Source: Gymnodinialimonas ulvae | GTDB lineage: Bacteria; Pseudomonadota; Alphaproteobacteria; Rhodobacterales; Rhodobacteraceae | Length of the DNA stretch: 64,000 nucleotides | Assembly: GCF_037543845.1 (NCBI RefSeq) | Contig: NZ_JBBIFX010000002.1 | Coordinates: forward strand, 372,001 to 436,000 | Reading direction: 5' to 3' | Shown: positions 16,005-23,921 of the stretch, piece by piece | Layout of the letters: each line of letters opens with the position of its first letter | How positions within the stretch are numbered: position 1 is the first letter of the stretch | Made by a program: the position numbers and the translations under genes | The notes under the pieces: generated by a model | Database searches by the model: none | Told to the model about the DNA's origin: nothing | Seen by the model: only the letters and a program-made list of their open reading frames with translations

Positions 16005-16994
16005 ATGAAAACCACCCATATCGCGGTCTGCATGGCCGCCGCATTGGTCGCCTTCCCGGCGGCTGCCGAAACCTGGGACATGCCGATGGCGTATTCCGGT
16101 TCGAATTTCCATTCTGTGACCGGCGCCGAGTTTGCGCAATGTGTGACCACCGGCACCGGCGGCGAGATCGAGATCACGACACACCCGGGCGGCTCGCTGT
16201 TTGCGGGCGCTGACATCAAGCGCGCGATCCAGACTGGGCAGGTTCAGATCGGCGAACGCCTGTTGTCAGGTCACCAGAATGAAGATGCGCTGTTCGGGTT
16301 CGACAGCATCCCCTTCCTTGTCGGCTCCTTCGATGAGCATGACATGCTTTGGGAAGCCGCCGAGGGCCCCATCCGCGAGCTTCTGGAAGGTCAGAACCTG
16401 CATCTGCTGTATTCCGTGCCATGGCCGCCGCAGGGCCTGTATTTCAACCAGGAGGTCAATTCCGTCGCCGATATGGAGGGCATTCGCTTCCGCTCCTACA
16501 ACAACGCCACCAACCGCCTGGCAGAGCTGACGGGTATGTTGCCGGTGCAGATCGAAGCGGCCGAAATCAGCCAGGCGTTTGCCACGGGCGTGGCCTCGTC
16601 GATGGTGTCGTCCGGTGCGACCGGCTATGATCGCCGCGTCTGGGAAAGCCTGAGCCACTTCTACGAAGTCGATGCCTGGCTGCCGCGCAACTACATCATG
16701 GTGAATGCCGAGGTGTGGGAAGGCACGTCCGAGGCCAACCAGAATGTCATCAATGCCTGCGCAGAACTGGCCGAGTACGCCGGCACATGGCGGGCGCGGG
16801 AATACACCGGCTTCACGCTGGCGGGCCTTGCCGCGGGTGGCATGACTGTTGAGCCTGCGGGCGAGGCCCTGATGGGCGAGCTGCGTGCCATCGGGGAGAC
16901 GATGACGGCCGAATGGCTGGAGGCCGCAGGCCCCGAAGGTCAGGCGATCGTGGACGCGTACCGCGAAGCAGCGGCTGCTGCGGCCTCCGAATAA
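16005..16994 (+). CDS. TRAP transporter substrate-binding protein, DctP family
   Basis: Periplasmic binding protein of 329 residues with signal peptide 1-21 (MKTTHIAVCMAAALVAFPAA-AE) and a DctP fold: GSLFAGADIKRAIQTGQVQI, and the conserved region GIRFRSYNNATNRLAELTG with the Arg that salt-bridges the substrate carboxylate, followed by IEAAEISQAF. Therefore the ligand is an acid. A strong ribosome site (AAGGAG) precedes the ATG. The gene is followed by a stable hairpin and then dctQ and dctM, the standard PQM order. Its placement inside the catabolic island makes the substrate the likely input of the enolase-superfamily, FAD and ThDP enzymes. Confidence 0.92.
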   Translation: MKTTHIAVCMAAALVAFPAAAETWDMPMAYSGSNFHSVTGAEFAQCVTTGTGGEIEITTHPGGSLFAGADIKRAIQTGQVQIGERLLSGHQNEDALFGFDSIPFLVGSFDEHDMLWEAAEGPIRELLEGQNLHLLYSVPWPPQGLYFNQEVNSVADMEGIRFRSYNNATNRLAELTGMLPVQIEAAEISQAFATGVASSMVSSGATGYDRRVWESLSHFYEVDAWLPRNYIMVNAEVWEGTSEANQNVINACAELAEYAGTWRAREYTGFTLAGLAAGGMTVEPAGEALMGELRAIGETMTAEWLEAAGPEGQAIVDAYREAAAAAASE

Positions 16995-17013
16995 GCCACA
17001 GCGCCCAAGACCT

Positions 17014-17042
17014 CGGGCAGGCCGGACCATCTGGCCTGCCCG
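17014..17042 (+). repeat. Stem-loop between the TRAP binding protein and membrane subunits
   Basis: Perfect 10-base stem CGGGCAGGCC / GGCCTGCCCG with a 9-base loop and only a three-T tail, 20 bases after the binding-protein stop and 32 before dctQ. A partial terminator or RNase barrier here would give more binding protein than membrane subunits, as has been described for other TRAP operons. Confidence 0.65.
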
Positions 17043-17073
17043 TTTCCACATTCTCCAGACAGGATCACGTGCC

Positions 17074-17598
17074 ATGGGCGTTATTCGGACCTCCCTCGAC
17101 TGGCTCTACCGCATCTCCGGCGTGTTGGCCGCCTTGTGCCTCATTGGCATCCTGCTGATGATCGTGGCGCAGATGGTGGCGCGCTGGATCGGCGATATCT
17201 TTCCCGGTGCCCCGCAATACGCAGGCTACCTGATGGCCGCCGCCAGTTTCCTCGCCTTCGCCAACGCGCTGAACGGCGGGGCGCATATCCGCGTGTCGAT
17301 CCTGCTGAACGCTGTCCCGCCCAAGATCAAATGGGTGCTTGAGGTCTGGTGCTTCGGCATCGCAACGGCCGTGATCGCCTATTTCGTCTACTACGCTTAC
17401 TGGTTCGTCTACTGGTCCTGGCGCTTCAACGAAGTCAGTCAGGCGCAAGACGCCAGTCCGCTCTGGATCCCGCAATCGGTCATGGTGATCGGCGGTGTGA
17501 TACTTCTGATCGCGTTCATCGACAACCTCGTCTCGGTGCTTTCGAAAGGCGACCATCGCCTCGGCAGCAATGTCGTCGACCAAAGCTTGGGGGAGTGA
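17074..17598 (+). CDS. TRAP transporter small permease (DctQ)
   Basis: Integral membrane protein of 174 residues with four predicted helices (about 12-35, 48-65, 88-112, 132-152) as usual for DctQ subunits, including the family-like MVARWIGDIFPGAPQYAGYLM segment after helix 1. It bridges the binding protein and the large permease. Located between the binding-protein gene and dctM, four bases before the dctM start. Confidence 0.9.
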   Translation: MGVIRTSLDWLYRISGVLAALCLIGILLMIVAQMVARWIGDIFPGAPQYAGYLMAAASFLAFANALNGGAHIRVSILLNAVPPKIKWVLEVWCFGIATAVIAYFVYYAYWFVYWSWRFNEVSQAQDASPLWIPQSVMVIGGVILLIAFIDNLVSVLSKGDHRLGSNVVDQSLGE

Positions 17599-17602
17599 TC
17601 AG

Positions 17603-18913
17603 ATGACCGAACTTTATGCCATCATCCTCTTTCTCTTTGTACTCTTCCTGCTTCTGGGCACCGGTGTCTGGGTCGGCGTTGCACTGATGGGCGTGGCCTG
17701 GGTCGGGATGGAATTGTTCACCACACGTCCCGTCGGCGACACGATGATCACCACGATCTGGGCCACCTCGTCGAGTTGGACCATCACGGCGCTGCCGCTG
17801 TTCATCTGGATGGGCGAAATCCTCTACCGAACGCGCTTGTCCGAGGACATGTTCAAGGGCCTCTCGCCATGGCTTGCCCGCCTTCCGGGCGGCCTCGTAC
17901 ACACCAATATCGTCGGCTGCACCGTTTTTGCCGCGGTCTCTGGCTCCTCTGCGGCGACGTTGACGACCGTGGGGAAGATGTCGATCCCGGAACTACGCCA
18001 ACGCAACTACCCCGAACATATCGTCATCGGCACGCTGGCGGGCGCGGCCACGCTTGGCCTGATGATCCCGCCCTCGCTGGCGCTGATCGTCTATGGCGTC
18101 GCGGTGAACCAATCGATCACCGAACTGTTCTTTGCGGGCGTCTTTCCGGGCCTTGTCCTGGCGCTGATGTTCATGGGCTATGTGGCGATCTATTCGGTGC
18201 TTTCGCGGGGATGGGCGCCGACGATGGAAACGGCGATGAGCATTGGGGAGAAGCTGAAGAATTCACGCTTCCTGATCCCGGTCATGCTGCTGATCTTCGT
18301 TGTGATCGGGTCGATGTACACCGGCACCGCCACGGCGACGGAGGCGGCGGCCATCGGTGTGATCGGCTCGCTGGTTCTGGCCGCGTCGCAAGGCTCGCTC
18401 AACTGGTCCAGCTTCCGCGAAAGTCTGATGGGGGCCACGCGCACCTCGGCGATGATCATGCTGATCCTCGCAGGAGCGGCGTTTCTGAAGCTGTCGATGG
18501 GCTTCACCGGTCTGCCCCGGGCGCTGGCCGATGGCATCGCGGCAATGGAGCTGTCGCGGTTCGAGCTTCTGATGATGCTTCTGGTGTTCTACATCATCCT
18601 CGGCATGTTCCTCGATGGCATCTCTTCGGTGGTGCTGACCATGGCGGTGGTGGAGCCGATGGTTGTCGAGGCGGGCATTGACCTGATCTGGTTCGGCATC
18701 TTCGTGATCGTCGTGGTGGAAATGGCGCAGATCACCCCGCCCATCGGGTTCAACCTCTTCGTGCTGCAGGGCATGACGGGACACGAAATGGGCTACATCG
18801 CCAAAGCAGCCCTGCCGATGTTCCTGATCATGGTGCTGATGTGCTTCATCCTGATCTGGGTGCCGGATCTGGCGATGTGGCTGCCGGAGACGATGCGATC
18901 CGGGCCGCAATGA
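17603..18913 (+). CDS. TRAP transporter large permease (DctM)
   Basis: Membrane protein of 436 residues with about twelve helices and the DctM family marks: NIVGCTVFAAVSGSSAATLTT, LGLMIPPSLALIVYGV and the C-terminal EMAQITPPIGFNLFV. It is the ion-coupled transport channel of the TRAP system. Start ATG at 17603 follows GGGGGAG and lies four bases after the dctQ stop; the longer frame from 17570 overlaps dctQ and lacks membrane character. Ends in an ATGA overlap with the BASS-like carrier, so transport genes continue in the same transcript. Confidence 0.93.
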   Translation: MTELYAIILFLFVLFLLLGTGVWVGVALMGVAWVGMELFTTRPVGDTMITTIWATSSSWTITALPLFIWMGEILYRTRLSEDMFKGLSPWLARLPGGLVHTNIVGCTVFAAVSGSSAATLTTVGKMSIPELRQRNYPEHIVIGTLAGAATLGLMIPPSLALIVYGVAVNQSITELFFAGVFPGLVLALMFMGYVAIYSVLSRGWAPTMETAMSIGEKLKNSRFLIPVMLLIFVVIGSMYTGTATATEAAAIGVIGSLVLAASQGSLNWSSFRESLMGATRTSAMIMLILAGAAFLKLSMGFTGLPRALADGIAAMELSRFELLMMLLVFYIILGMFLDGISSVVLTMAVVEPMVVEAGIDLIWFGIFVIVVVEMAQITPPIGFNLFVLQGMTGHEMGYIAKAALPMFLIMVLMCFILIWVPDLAMWLPETMRSGPQ

Positions 18914-19845
18914 CGCCGCTCGCCCGGGCGCTCGCGTTTTGCGCCCGGCACGGTCGATGGGGTCTTGTGGTGGGGCTGGCCTGCGGTCTGACCCTTCCGG
19001 GCTTGGCCGCCGCAATGCGCCCGTGGCTGCCGCAGATGGTGGCGGGTCTGTTGTTCATAACCGCCTTTCGGATCGGTTACAGCGCGTCTGTCGGCAAGGT
19101 GACCGATCTGCCACGGGTCTGTGCCGAGGCGCTGGTGCTCCAACTCTGCCTGCCGCTTTTCGGCTTCGGCCTGTTTTGGGTGTTTGGGCTGAATGGGGCG
19201 CTGGCGGCGACGGCGATTGTGTTGATGCTGGCCGCCCCCTCGATCAGCGGGAGCCCGAACTTCAGCATCCTCATGGGCCACGACCCTGCCCCCGCGATGC
19301 AAGTCCTGGTGGTTGGAACGGCACTGTTCCCACTGACCAGCATCCCCGTGCTGTTGTTGTTGGGGTCCGCGTTCGGCGGCGCAGGCACGGTTCTGTCCAT
19401 CGGCTTGACCCTGATTGCAGTGATCTTCCTGGCGACCGGCGCCGGGTTCGCGTTGCGCGCGATTGTGCTGCCGCGCCCGACGGCAGCCCAGTTGCAGAGC
19501 CTTGACGGCGTGGGCGTCCTGGCACTTGCCATCATCGTCGTGGGCTTGATGGCCGGGATCGGACCGATCCTTGAGGCCTCGCCGCTAAGCTTGCTGGGAT
19601 GGGTCGCCTTGGTGTTCGCGGCGAATTTCGGCCTTCAGATCGTCTCCTACCGCAGCATTCGACACATCGTCCCGGCGCCGCGCGCGGCCCCGCTCAGCAT
19701 CATTTCCGGCAACCGCAACGTCGCCATGTTCCTGCTGGCGCTGCCTGCGGGGGTGACCGATGAGCTGCTGGTTTTCATCGGTTGCTACCAACTGCCGATG
19801 TACCTGACGCCGCTTCTGCTTCGATGGTTCTACCGGATCGGTTGA
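18910..19845 (+). CDS. Bile acid:sodium symporter (BASS)-like membrane carrier
   Basis: Hydrophobic protein of 311 residues with eight to ten predicted membrane helices starting around residue 15. The general pattern (inverted helical repeats, gly/pro-rich breaks such as APSISGSPNFSILMGHDP and the polar SGNRNVAMFLLALP near the end) resembles BASS/SBF-type or related carriers of organic anions; the assignment is by overall look rather than a decisive motif. Start ATG overlaps the dctM stop by four bases, so it is translationally coupled to the TRAP genes. A second carrier in a TRAP operon could export a product or import an alternative acid. Last gene of the plus-strand island. Confidence 0.6.
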   Translation: MTPLARALAFCARHGRWGLVVGLACGLTLPGLAAAMRPWLPQMVAGLLFITAFRIGYSASVGKVTDLPRVCAEALVLQLCLPLFGFGLFWVFGLNGALAATAIVLMLAAPSISGSPNFSILMGHDPAPAMQVLVVGTALFPLTSIPVLLLLGSAFGGAGTVLSIGLTLIAVIFLATGAGFALRAIVLPRPTAAQLQSLDGVGVLALAIIVVGLMAGIGPILEASPLSLLGWVALVFAANFGLQIVSYRSIRHIVPAPRAAPLSIISGNRNVAMFLLALPAGVTDELLVFIGCYQLPMYLTPLLLRWFYRIG

Positions 19846-20100
19846 GCGGTCTGGGTAGCTTTCGGTGGGCTATGCGACTCCGCGGGCCCCTGCACATCTC
19901 GCCAAGGCTGGCCTTGCCAACGGCGAGACCCGACATGCGTTCGGGTCACATAAGGCAGATCAATTTCACCGATCCCTTTGGGCTTGGCCTCCGGTTTCAG
20001 CGTCCCGAGCTTCGCACCGCTCAGGGGCATGTGAGGGCATCCGGATACCCTTGGATACAGGGCCTTATCGGATGTCTTTAACCATGTTTGGATGAGAATT

Positions 20101-20176
20101 TGGTGCCGCTGAAGGGACTCGAACCCCCGACCCCATCATTACGAATGACGTGCTCTACCATCTGAGCTACAGCGGC
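20101..20176 (-). tRNA. tRNA-Thr (anticodon CGT)
   Basis: Read on the minus strand: acceptor GCCGCTG pairing with CAGCGGC, D-arm with TAGCTCAGATGGTAGAGC, anticodon stem-loop with loop TTCGTAA giving anticodon CGT (codon ACG), T-arm GGGTTCGAGTCCC and an encoded 3' CCA. Total length 76 including CCA. It lies 44 bases downstream of hemY on the same strand. Confidence 0.96.
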
Positions 20177-20220
20177 TTACCGGCGGCGCTCATAGCAAGC
20201 CGCGCGGCGGATGGATAGAC

Positions 20221-21738
20221 CTAATTTCGCGCTTCGGTCGTGATTTCCACGGTCTCGGCATCGGGCGTCTCAGGGTCCGGCTCGGACATCGTGTCCGGTT
20301 CGGAAATCTCAGGCTCGGCGACCAGGATATCGGCCTCTTCGGTAGGCTCGCGTTGATCTTCCAACGCGCCGACGATCAGCGGCAGCATCTGCGTGGGTCC
20401 GGCCAATGCGGCCTGCGATTGCCGCACTTCGGACCAGTCCAGCGTGTCGAAACTGTCGCAATTCGCACAGACCGGGCGCCAATCCTCATGCACGTGGCCG
20501 CAGTTGTTGCAGACCCACTGGTTGCCGCGTGAAGCCGTGACGGCGCGCGCAAGCCAGCCGCGCACAACGCGATCCTCGGCGCCTTCGCCGCGTTCGATGG
20601 CAGCCATCAGGGTCAGGGACCGGGCGGTTGGGTTGCTTTCGGCCAGATCGCCAAGCGCCTTGCGGGCGGCGGGGAAATCCTCGGCCGCGATCTGCAGCTC
20701 GGCGTCGAGCATTTTGACCTCAGGGTGGCCTGTATGGCGCGCCAGAAGGGGGCGGAACCGGCGCAGGCGCAGGGCGGGCGTTTCATCCGGTTCGATCTCT
20801 GCGAAGGCCGCGGCCAGGTCGGGGTGCGGGGCCTGATCCCAGGCCTTGCGGATGGTCTTGGCGGCTTGGCGCTTGTTGCCGGCTTCGGTTGCCAGACGCG
20901 CGGACATGACCGATGCGGGCACCAATCCCGGGGCCAGACGGCTGGCCTCGGCGACGTCGCGGGTGGCCGTGACGACCTGTCCTTCGGCCATCGCATCGCG
21001 GGCATGGGCCAGAGCCAGAACCGCATCGCGGCGGCGGTGCAGATCGCGCGGGACGTTGCCAGATTTGAGCGCCTGGGCCAGCGTGCTGCGCGCGCCTTGC
21101 CAATCTTCGCTGCGCGATTGCAGCTGCATCAGGGTGGTCTGGACCTCTGCGTTTTTCGGGCGCAGGGCCATCGCCTTTTCACCCAGTTTCAACGCAGTGT
21201 CGGTGTCGCCTTCGTCGAGCTTTTGCTTCATCAGGCCGCGCACGCCGACAAACCGCGTGCGGTCGTCCTGCACCAGCGCCTTGAACGTCTTCGTGGCGAG
21301 GGCATTGTCGCCCACCATCTCAGCGCCTTGCGCCTTCACGAGGTTGGTCAGTTCGGGCCGGTTGAGGTATTTGCCCGCACGCTCGGCCTTGCGGATCGCC
21401 AGACGGCCTTCGCCTGCGGCCAGCGCCATCATGCCTTCGCTGAGCGCCTCGAAGCCCTTACGCTCGGACCGGCGATCAAAATAGCGGCTGACAGCGGTCT
21501 CGTCACCGTTGAGGAATTTCAGGGTCGCGACCAGAAGGCCCACAATCTTGAACAGGATCCACACCGCGATCAGCAGAACCAGCGCCCCGACCACGGCAAG
21601 GATCGGCGTGATGATGTATTCGGTGCCCAACAATTCCAGGCGACCGAGATTTTCCATCTCGAACAGGATCGTCACGCCGAGGGTCAGGCCCACGACAATG
21701 GCGATGAACAGAATGATTTTCAGTAGCGACCAGAGCAT
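20221..21738 (-). CDS. hemY: HemY-like tetratricopeptide membrane protein
   Basis: Protein of 505 residues. Two N-terminal membrane helices (about 4-28 and 42-72) and the HemY_N signature (FEMENLGRLELLGTEY), then a long helical TPR-type region (residues 100-400) and a C-terminal rubredoxin-like zinc ribbon with two CxxC pairs (CNNCGHVHEDWRPVCANC) followed by an acidic tail. HemY of this type (not protoporphyrinogen oxidase) is linked to late heme synthesis in proteobacteria, though its chemistry is unresolved. Third gene of hemD-mic60-hemY, 12 bases after mic60. The zinc ribbon plus acidic tail is an extension beyond the TPR core. Confidence 0.87.
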   Translation of the reverse strand: MLWSLLKIILFIAIVVGLTLGVTILFEMENLGRLELLGTEYIITPILAVVGALVLLIAVWILFKIVGLLVATLKFLNGDETAVSRYFDRRSERKGFEALSEGMMALAAGEGRLAIRKAERAGKYLNRPELTNLVKAQGAEMVGDNALATKTFKALVQDDRTRFVGVRGLMKQKLDEGDTDTALKLGEKAMALRPKNAEVQTTLMQLQSRSEDWQGARSTLAQALKSGNVPRDLHRRRDAVLALAHARDAMAEGQVVTATRDVAEASRLAPGLVPASVMSARLATEAGNKRQAAKTIRKAWDQAPHPDLAAAFAEIEPDETPALRLRRFRPLLARHTGHPEVKMLDAELQIAAEDFPAARKALGDLAESNPTARSLTLMAAIERGEGAEDRVVRGWLARAVTASRGNQWVCNNCGHVHEDWRPVCANCDSFDTLDWSEVRQSQAALAGPTQMLPLIVGALEDQREPTEEADILVAEPEISEPDTMSEPDPETPDAETVEITTEARN

Positions 21739-21750
21739 GTCCCGCTCTCC

Positions 21751-23073
21751 TTAATTGTCGAGCGTGGCGGCAAGCTCCGCCAGGGCAGCGTCGGCGTCGG
21801 CGCGGGTTTGAACCTGTCCGACCCAATCGGCCAGAAGCGCTTTTGCACCTTCGGGTAGCGCGGCGATTTCGGTGAGCGCGGTAGACAGGTCGCCCGCTTC
21901 GACGGCGGCCCCAACCCGGCTGAGCACGGCGTCAGGGTCATTGCCGTCACGCGGGACAACCGACCGCCCGCCGATCTGGTTCTGAAGGAACGCCCCCAGA
22001 CCACCCATCACGTTGTCGCCGGCGGTTTCGCGGTTGGCTTCGGCCAAGGCGGCGCGAGCGGCGGCCGGGTAGCTGGCCTGCAAATCCTCAAGGGTCGGCA
22101 CGCCGGTTTCCGCCACCGCTTGCAGGGCGTCGGGCGCATCGACCGGAAGGGTGCCCAACGCGTCGGCGAAGGGGTCACCTGCGGCCATGGCGATCTGGAT
22201 GCGGCTCAGCGCGGCCTGCGCTTGCGTGGCGGCGGCAGTGGCCTGCGCTTCGGCTTGAGCTTCGGCAATGGCGGCCTGCGCGGCGTCGGAGGCGGCCTGC
22301 AATTCGGCGGCAGCCGCGGCCTGCACGGCTTCGGCCTCGGCCACCGCTTCGGCGGCGGCGGCGCGTTCTTCGGTAAGCCGGGTTTCCAGCGCTTCGACAG
22401 CCTCCGCCATCGCGGCACTGTCTTCGGCAACCTCGCCGGTGAAGATCGGACGATCTTCCAGGGCCACAACACGACCGGTCAACGCCTCGACGGCGGAGCC
22501 GACACCGGCCACGTCGTCGGAGACACCCGCAATCGCGCTTTCAACGCCCGAAAGATCCACCTCGGGGGCGGCAGGCGGTTCGGCATTGGCGAGGGTCGCG
22601 ACCTGCTCTTGCAGATCGGAAATAGTGCCTTGCTGCGCCTCGATCTGCTCAAGGGCGGCAGTCAACGCGGGGTCCTCTGCGGCGGTGTCGGTCGGGCGCA
22701 AGCCCATAAAGGCGGCCCCATAGCCAAGCGCCGCTGCCACCACACCACCGATCAGAAGCGGGCCAAAACCGGGGCCGGTTCTCTCGACGATGCGTTCAAC
22801 AGGCGCGTCGGCTGGCGCGGCCTCTTCGACGATCTCGGTCTGCACACTGTCGTCGCCCGCGCTTTCAGCGGCGGTTGTTTCGCCGGGTTCGATCGTGACG
22901 CGGCCACCGGGGTCAGGTTCCGCCGCGACGGCATCTTCCCCGAGCGTATCGTCGCCCAGAAGAACGGTATCGCCGCCCAACGCATCCTCTGTGACGTCAG
23001 GCGCGACGCTGTCGCCCGCGTCGGTTTCGCTCTTGGTCCGGCTGCCCGAACCGGAGGACGGTTGCTTCGCCAT
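21751..23073 (-). CDS. Alphaproteobacterial mitofilin/Mic60 homologue
   Basis: Protein of 440 residues: acidic, disordered N-terminus (about 1-100), one membrane helix at about 105-128 (LLIGGVVAAALGYGAAFMG), a long alanine-rich coiled coil (about 140-300, many AEAQAEAQATAAAT-type repeats), and a C-terminal helical mitofilin-like domain (about 320-440). Alphaproteobacterial Mic60 shapes intracytoplasmic membranes and is the bacterial relative of the mitochondrial crista-junction protein. The diagnostic context, between hemD and hemY, is present. Low-complexity sequence makes identity by motif weak; the call rests mainly on architecture plus gene order. Confidence 0.82.
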   Translation of the reverse strand: MAKQPSSGSGSRTKSETDAGDSVAPDVTEDALGGDTVLLGDDTLGEDAVAAEPDPGGRVTIEPGETTAAESAGDDSVQTEIVEEAAPADAPVERIVERTGPGFGPLLIGGVVAAALGYGAAFMGLRPTDTAAEDPALTAALEQIEAQQGTISDLQEQVATLANAEPPAAPEVDLSGVESAIAGVSDDVAGVGSAVEALTGRVVALEDRPIFTGEVAEDSAAMAEAVEALETRLTEERAAAAEAVAEAEAVQAAAAAELQAASDAAQAAIAEAQAEAQATAAATQAQAALSRIQIAMAAGDPFADALGTLPVDAPDALQAVAETGVPTLEDLQASYPAAARAALAEANRETAGDNVMGGLGAFLQNQIGGRSVVPRDGNDPDAVLSRVGAAVEAGDLSTALTEIAALPEGAKALLADWVGQVQTRADADAALAELAATLDN

Positions 23074-23173
23074 GTGCTGAGGCCCCTCATCTCTGTCACT
23101 TTCGGCTACCTCGCCCGCGTGGCACGCACGCCGAGTCAGCCCGGCCTAAGGTGTCACGACCCCGCGACGGCTT

Positions 23174-23869
23174 CTAGGGGGAATTCCGCCGCATTCCGCA
23201 TCGTTTCACCGCCTCGTGCATTTCCGCGCCGGTCGGATGGGCAAGGACATGAGTGCGCGCGTGCAACGCGTCGGGCAGCGCCTGTTTCACGGCAGGGCTC
23301 ATGGCGAAAAGGGTCATCTGATCGGGCGAATGCCCCATGGCCTTCGCAAATCGCTTGGCACTGCGCGGAGAAAACAACGGTACGATTAGCTCGGAACACC
23401 CCATGGCTTTGTGAAATTCCGGGCCGGGTGGCAGATCGTTTTGCGCGTAGACCGCCTGTTCCCGCACATCGTGGCCCGCTTTCCGCAGGCGTCCGGCCAC
23501 GTCGCCCCGCGTGTGTACGCCGTGGACATGCAACAACGGCCCCTCGGGCGCATGCGCACTGAAGGCCGCCACCAGACCATCGGCATCCGGGCCCAAAACC
23601 TCTGCCACAAAGCCCGCCGCATTGGCAGCCTCGGCGGTGCGCGGGCCGACGCAGAACGCAGGCAAGCGCGCCTGGGGCAGGAACGGCACAGCGTTTTCGG
23701 AGGTCAATATCAGGCCCGATACTCCGTCGAGCGTCACGGCATCGCCGATACCCACGATCTCCATCAACGGGGCGATGACCACATCGACCCCTTCGAGGCC
23801 CTGGGCAAACCGTTCCGACGCCGCTCTGGTGCGGGTCAGCAGGAGGGTGGGGCGCGAGTGGACAGCCAT
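23174..23869 (-). CDS. hemD: Uroporphyrinogen-III synthase
   Basis: Enzyme of 231 residues that cyclises hydroxymethylbilane to uroporphyrinogen III. The family has poor sequence conservation; seen here are the two-domain pattern with LLLTRTRAASERFAQGL at the start, SGLILTSENAV, FCVGPRTAEAANAAGF and the second-half LIVPLFSPRSAKRFA. Start ATG at 23869 is chosen over longer frames because upstream sequence belongs to the divergent tsaD region. First gene of the hemD-mic60-hemY unit, 100 bases ahead of mic60; hemC is not in the window. Confidence 0.87.
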   Translation of the reverse strand: MAVHSRPTLLLTRTRAASERFAQGLEGVDVVIAPLMEIVGIGDAVTLDGVSGLILTSENAVPFLPQARLPAFCVGPRTAEAANAAGFVAEVLGPDADGLVAAFSAHAPEGPLLHVHGVHTRGDVAGRLRKAGHDVREQAVYAQNDLPPGPEFHKAMGCSELIVPLFSPRSAKRFAKAMGHSPDQMTLFAMSPAVKQALPDALHARTHVLAHPTGAEMHEAVKRCGMRRNSP

Positions 23870-23921
23870 GGGGCGGAGTGATACCCCGCGTGGGCTTGGC
23901 AGACAATTGCAGCGCGCACCC

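Noticed and set aside
14622..16184. 520-codon minus-strand frame opposite the FAD enzyme
   Set aside because: Antisense shadow in high-GC DNA; no domain, and it spans two plus-strand genes.
22120..23562. 480-codon glycine-rich plus-strand frame
   Set aside because: Mirror of the alanine-rich coiled coil of Mic60 on the other strand; spans an intergenic gap and part of hemD.
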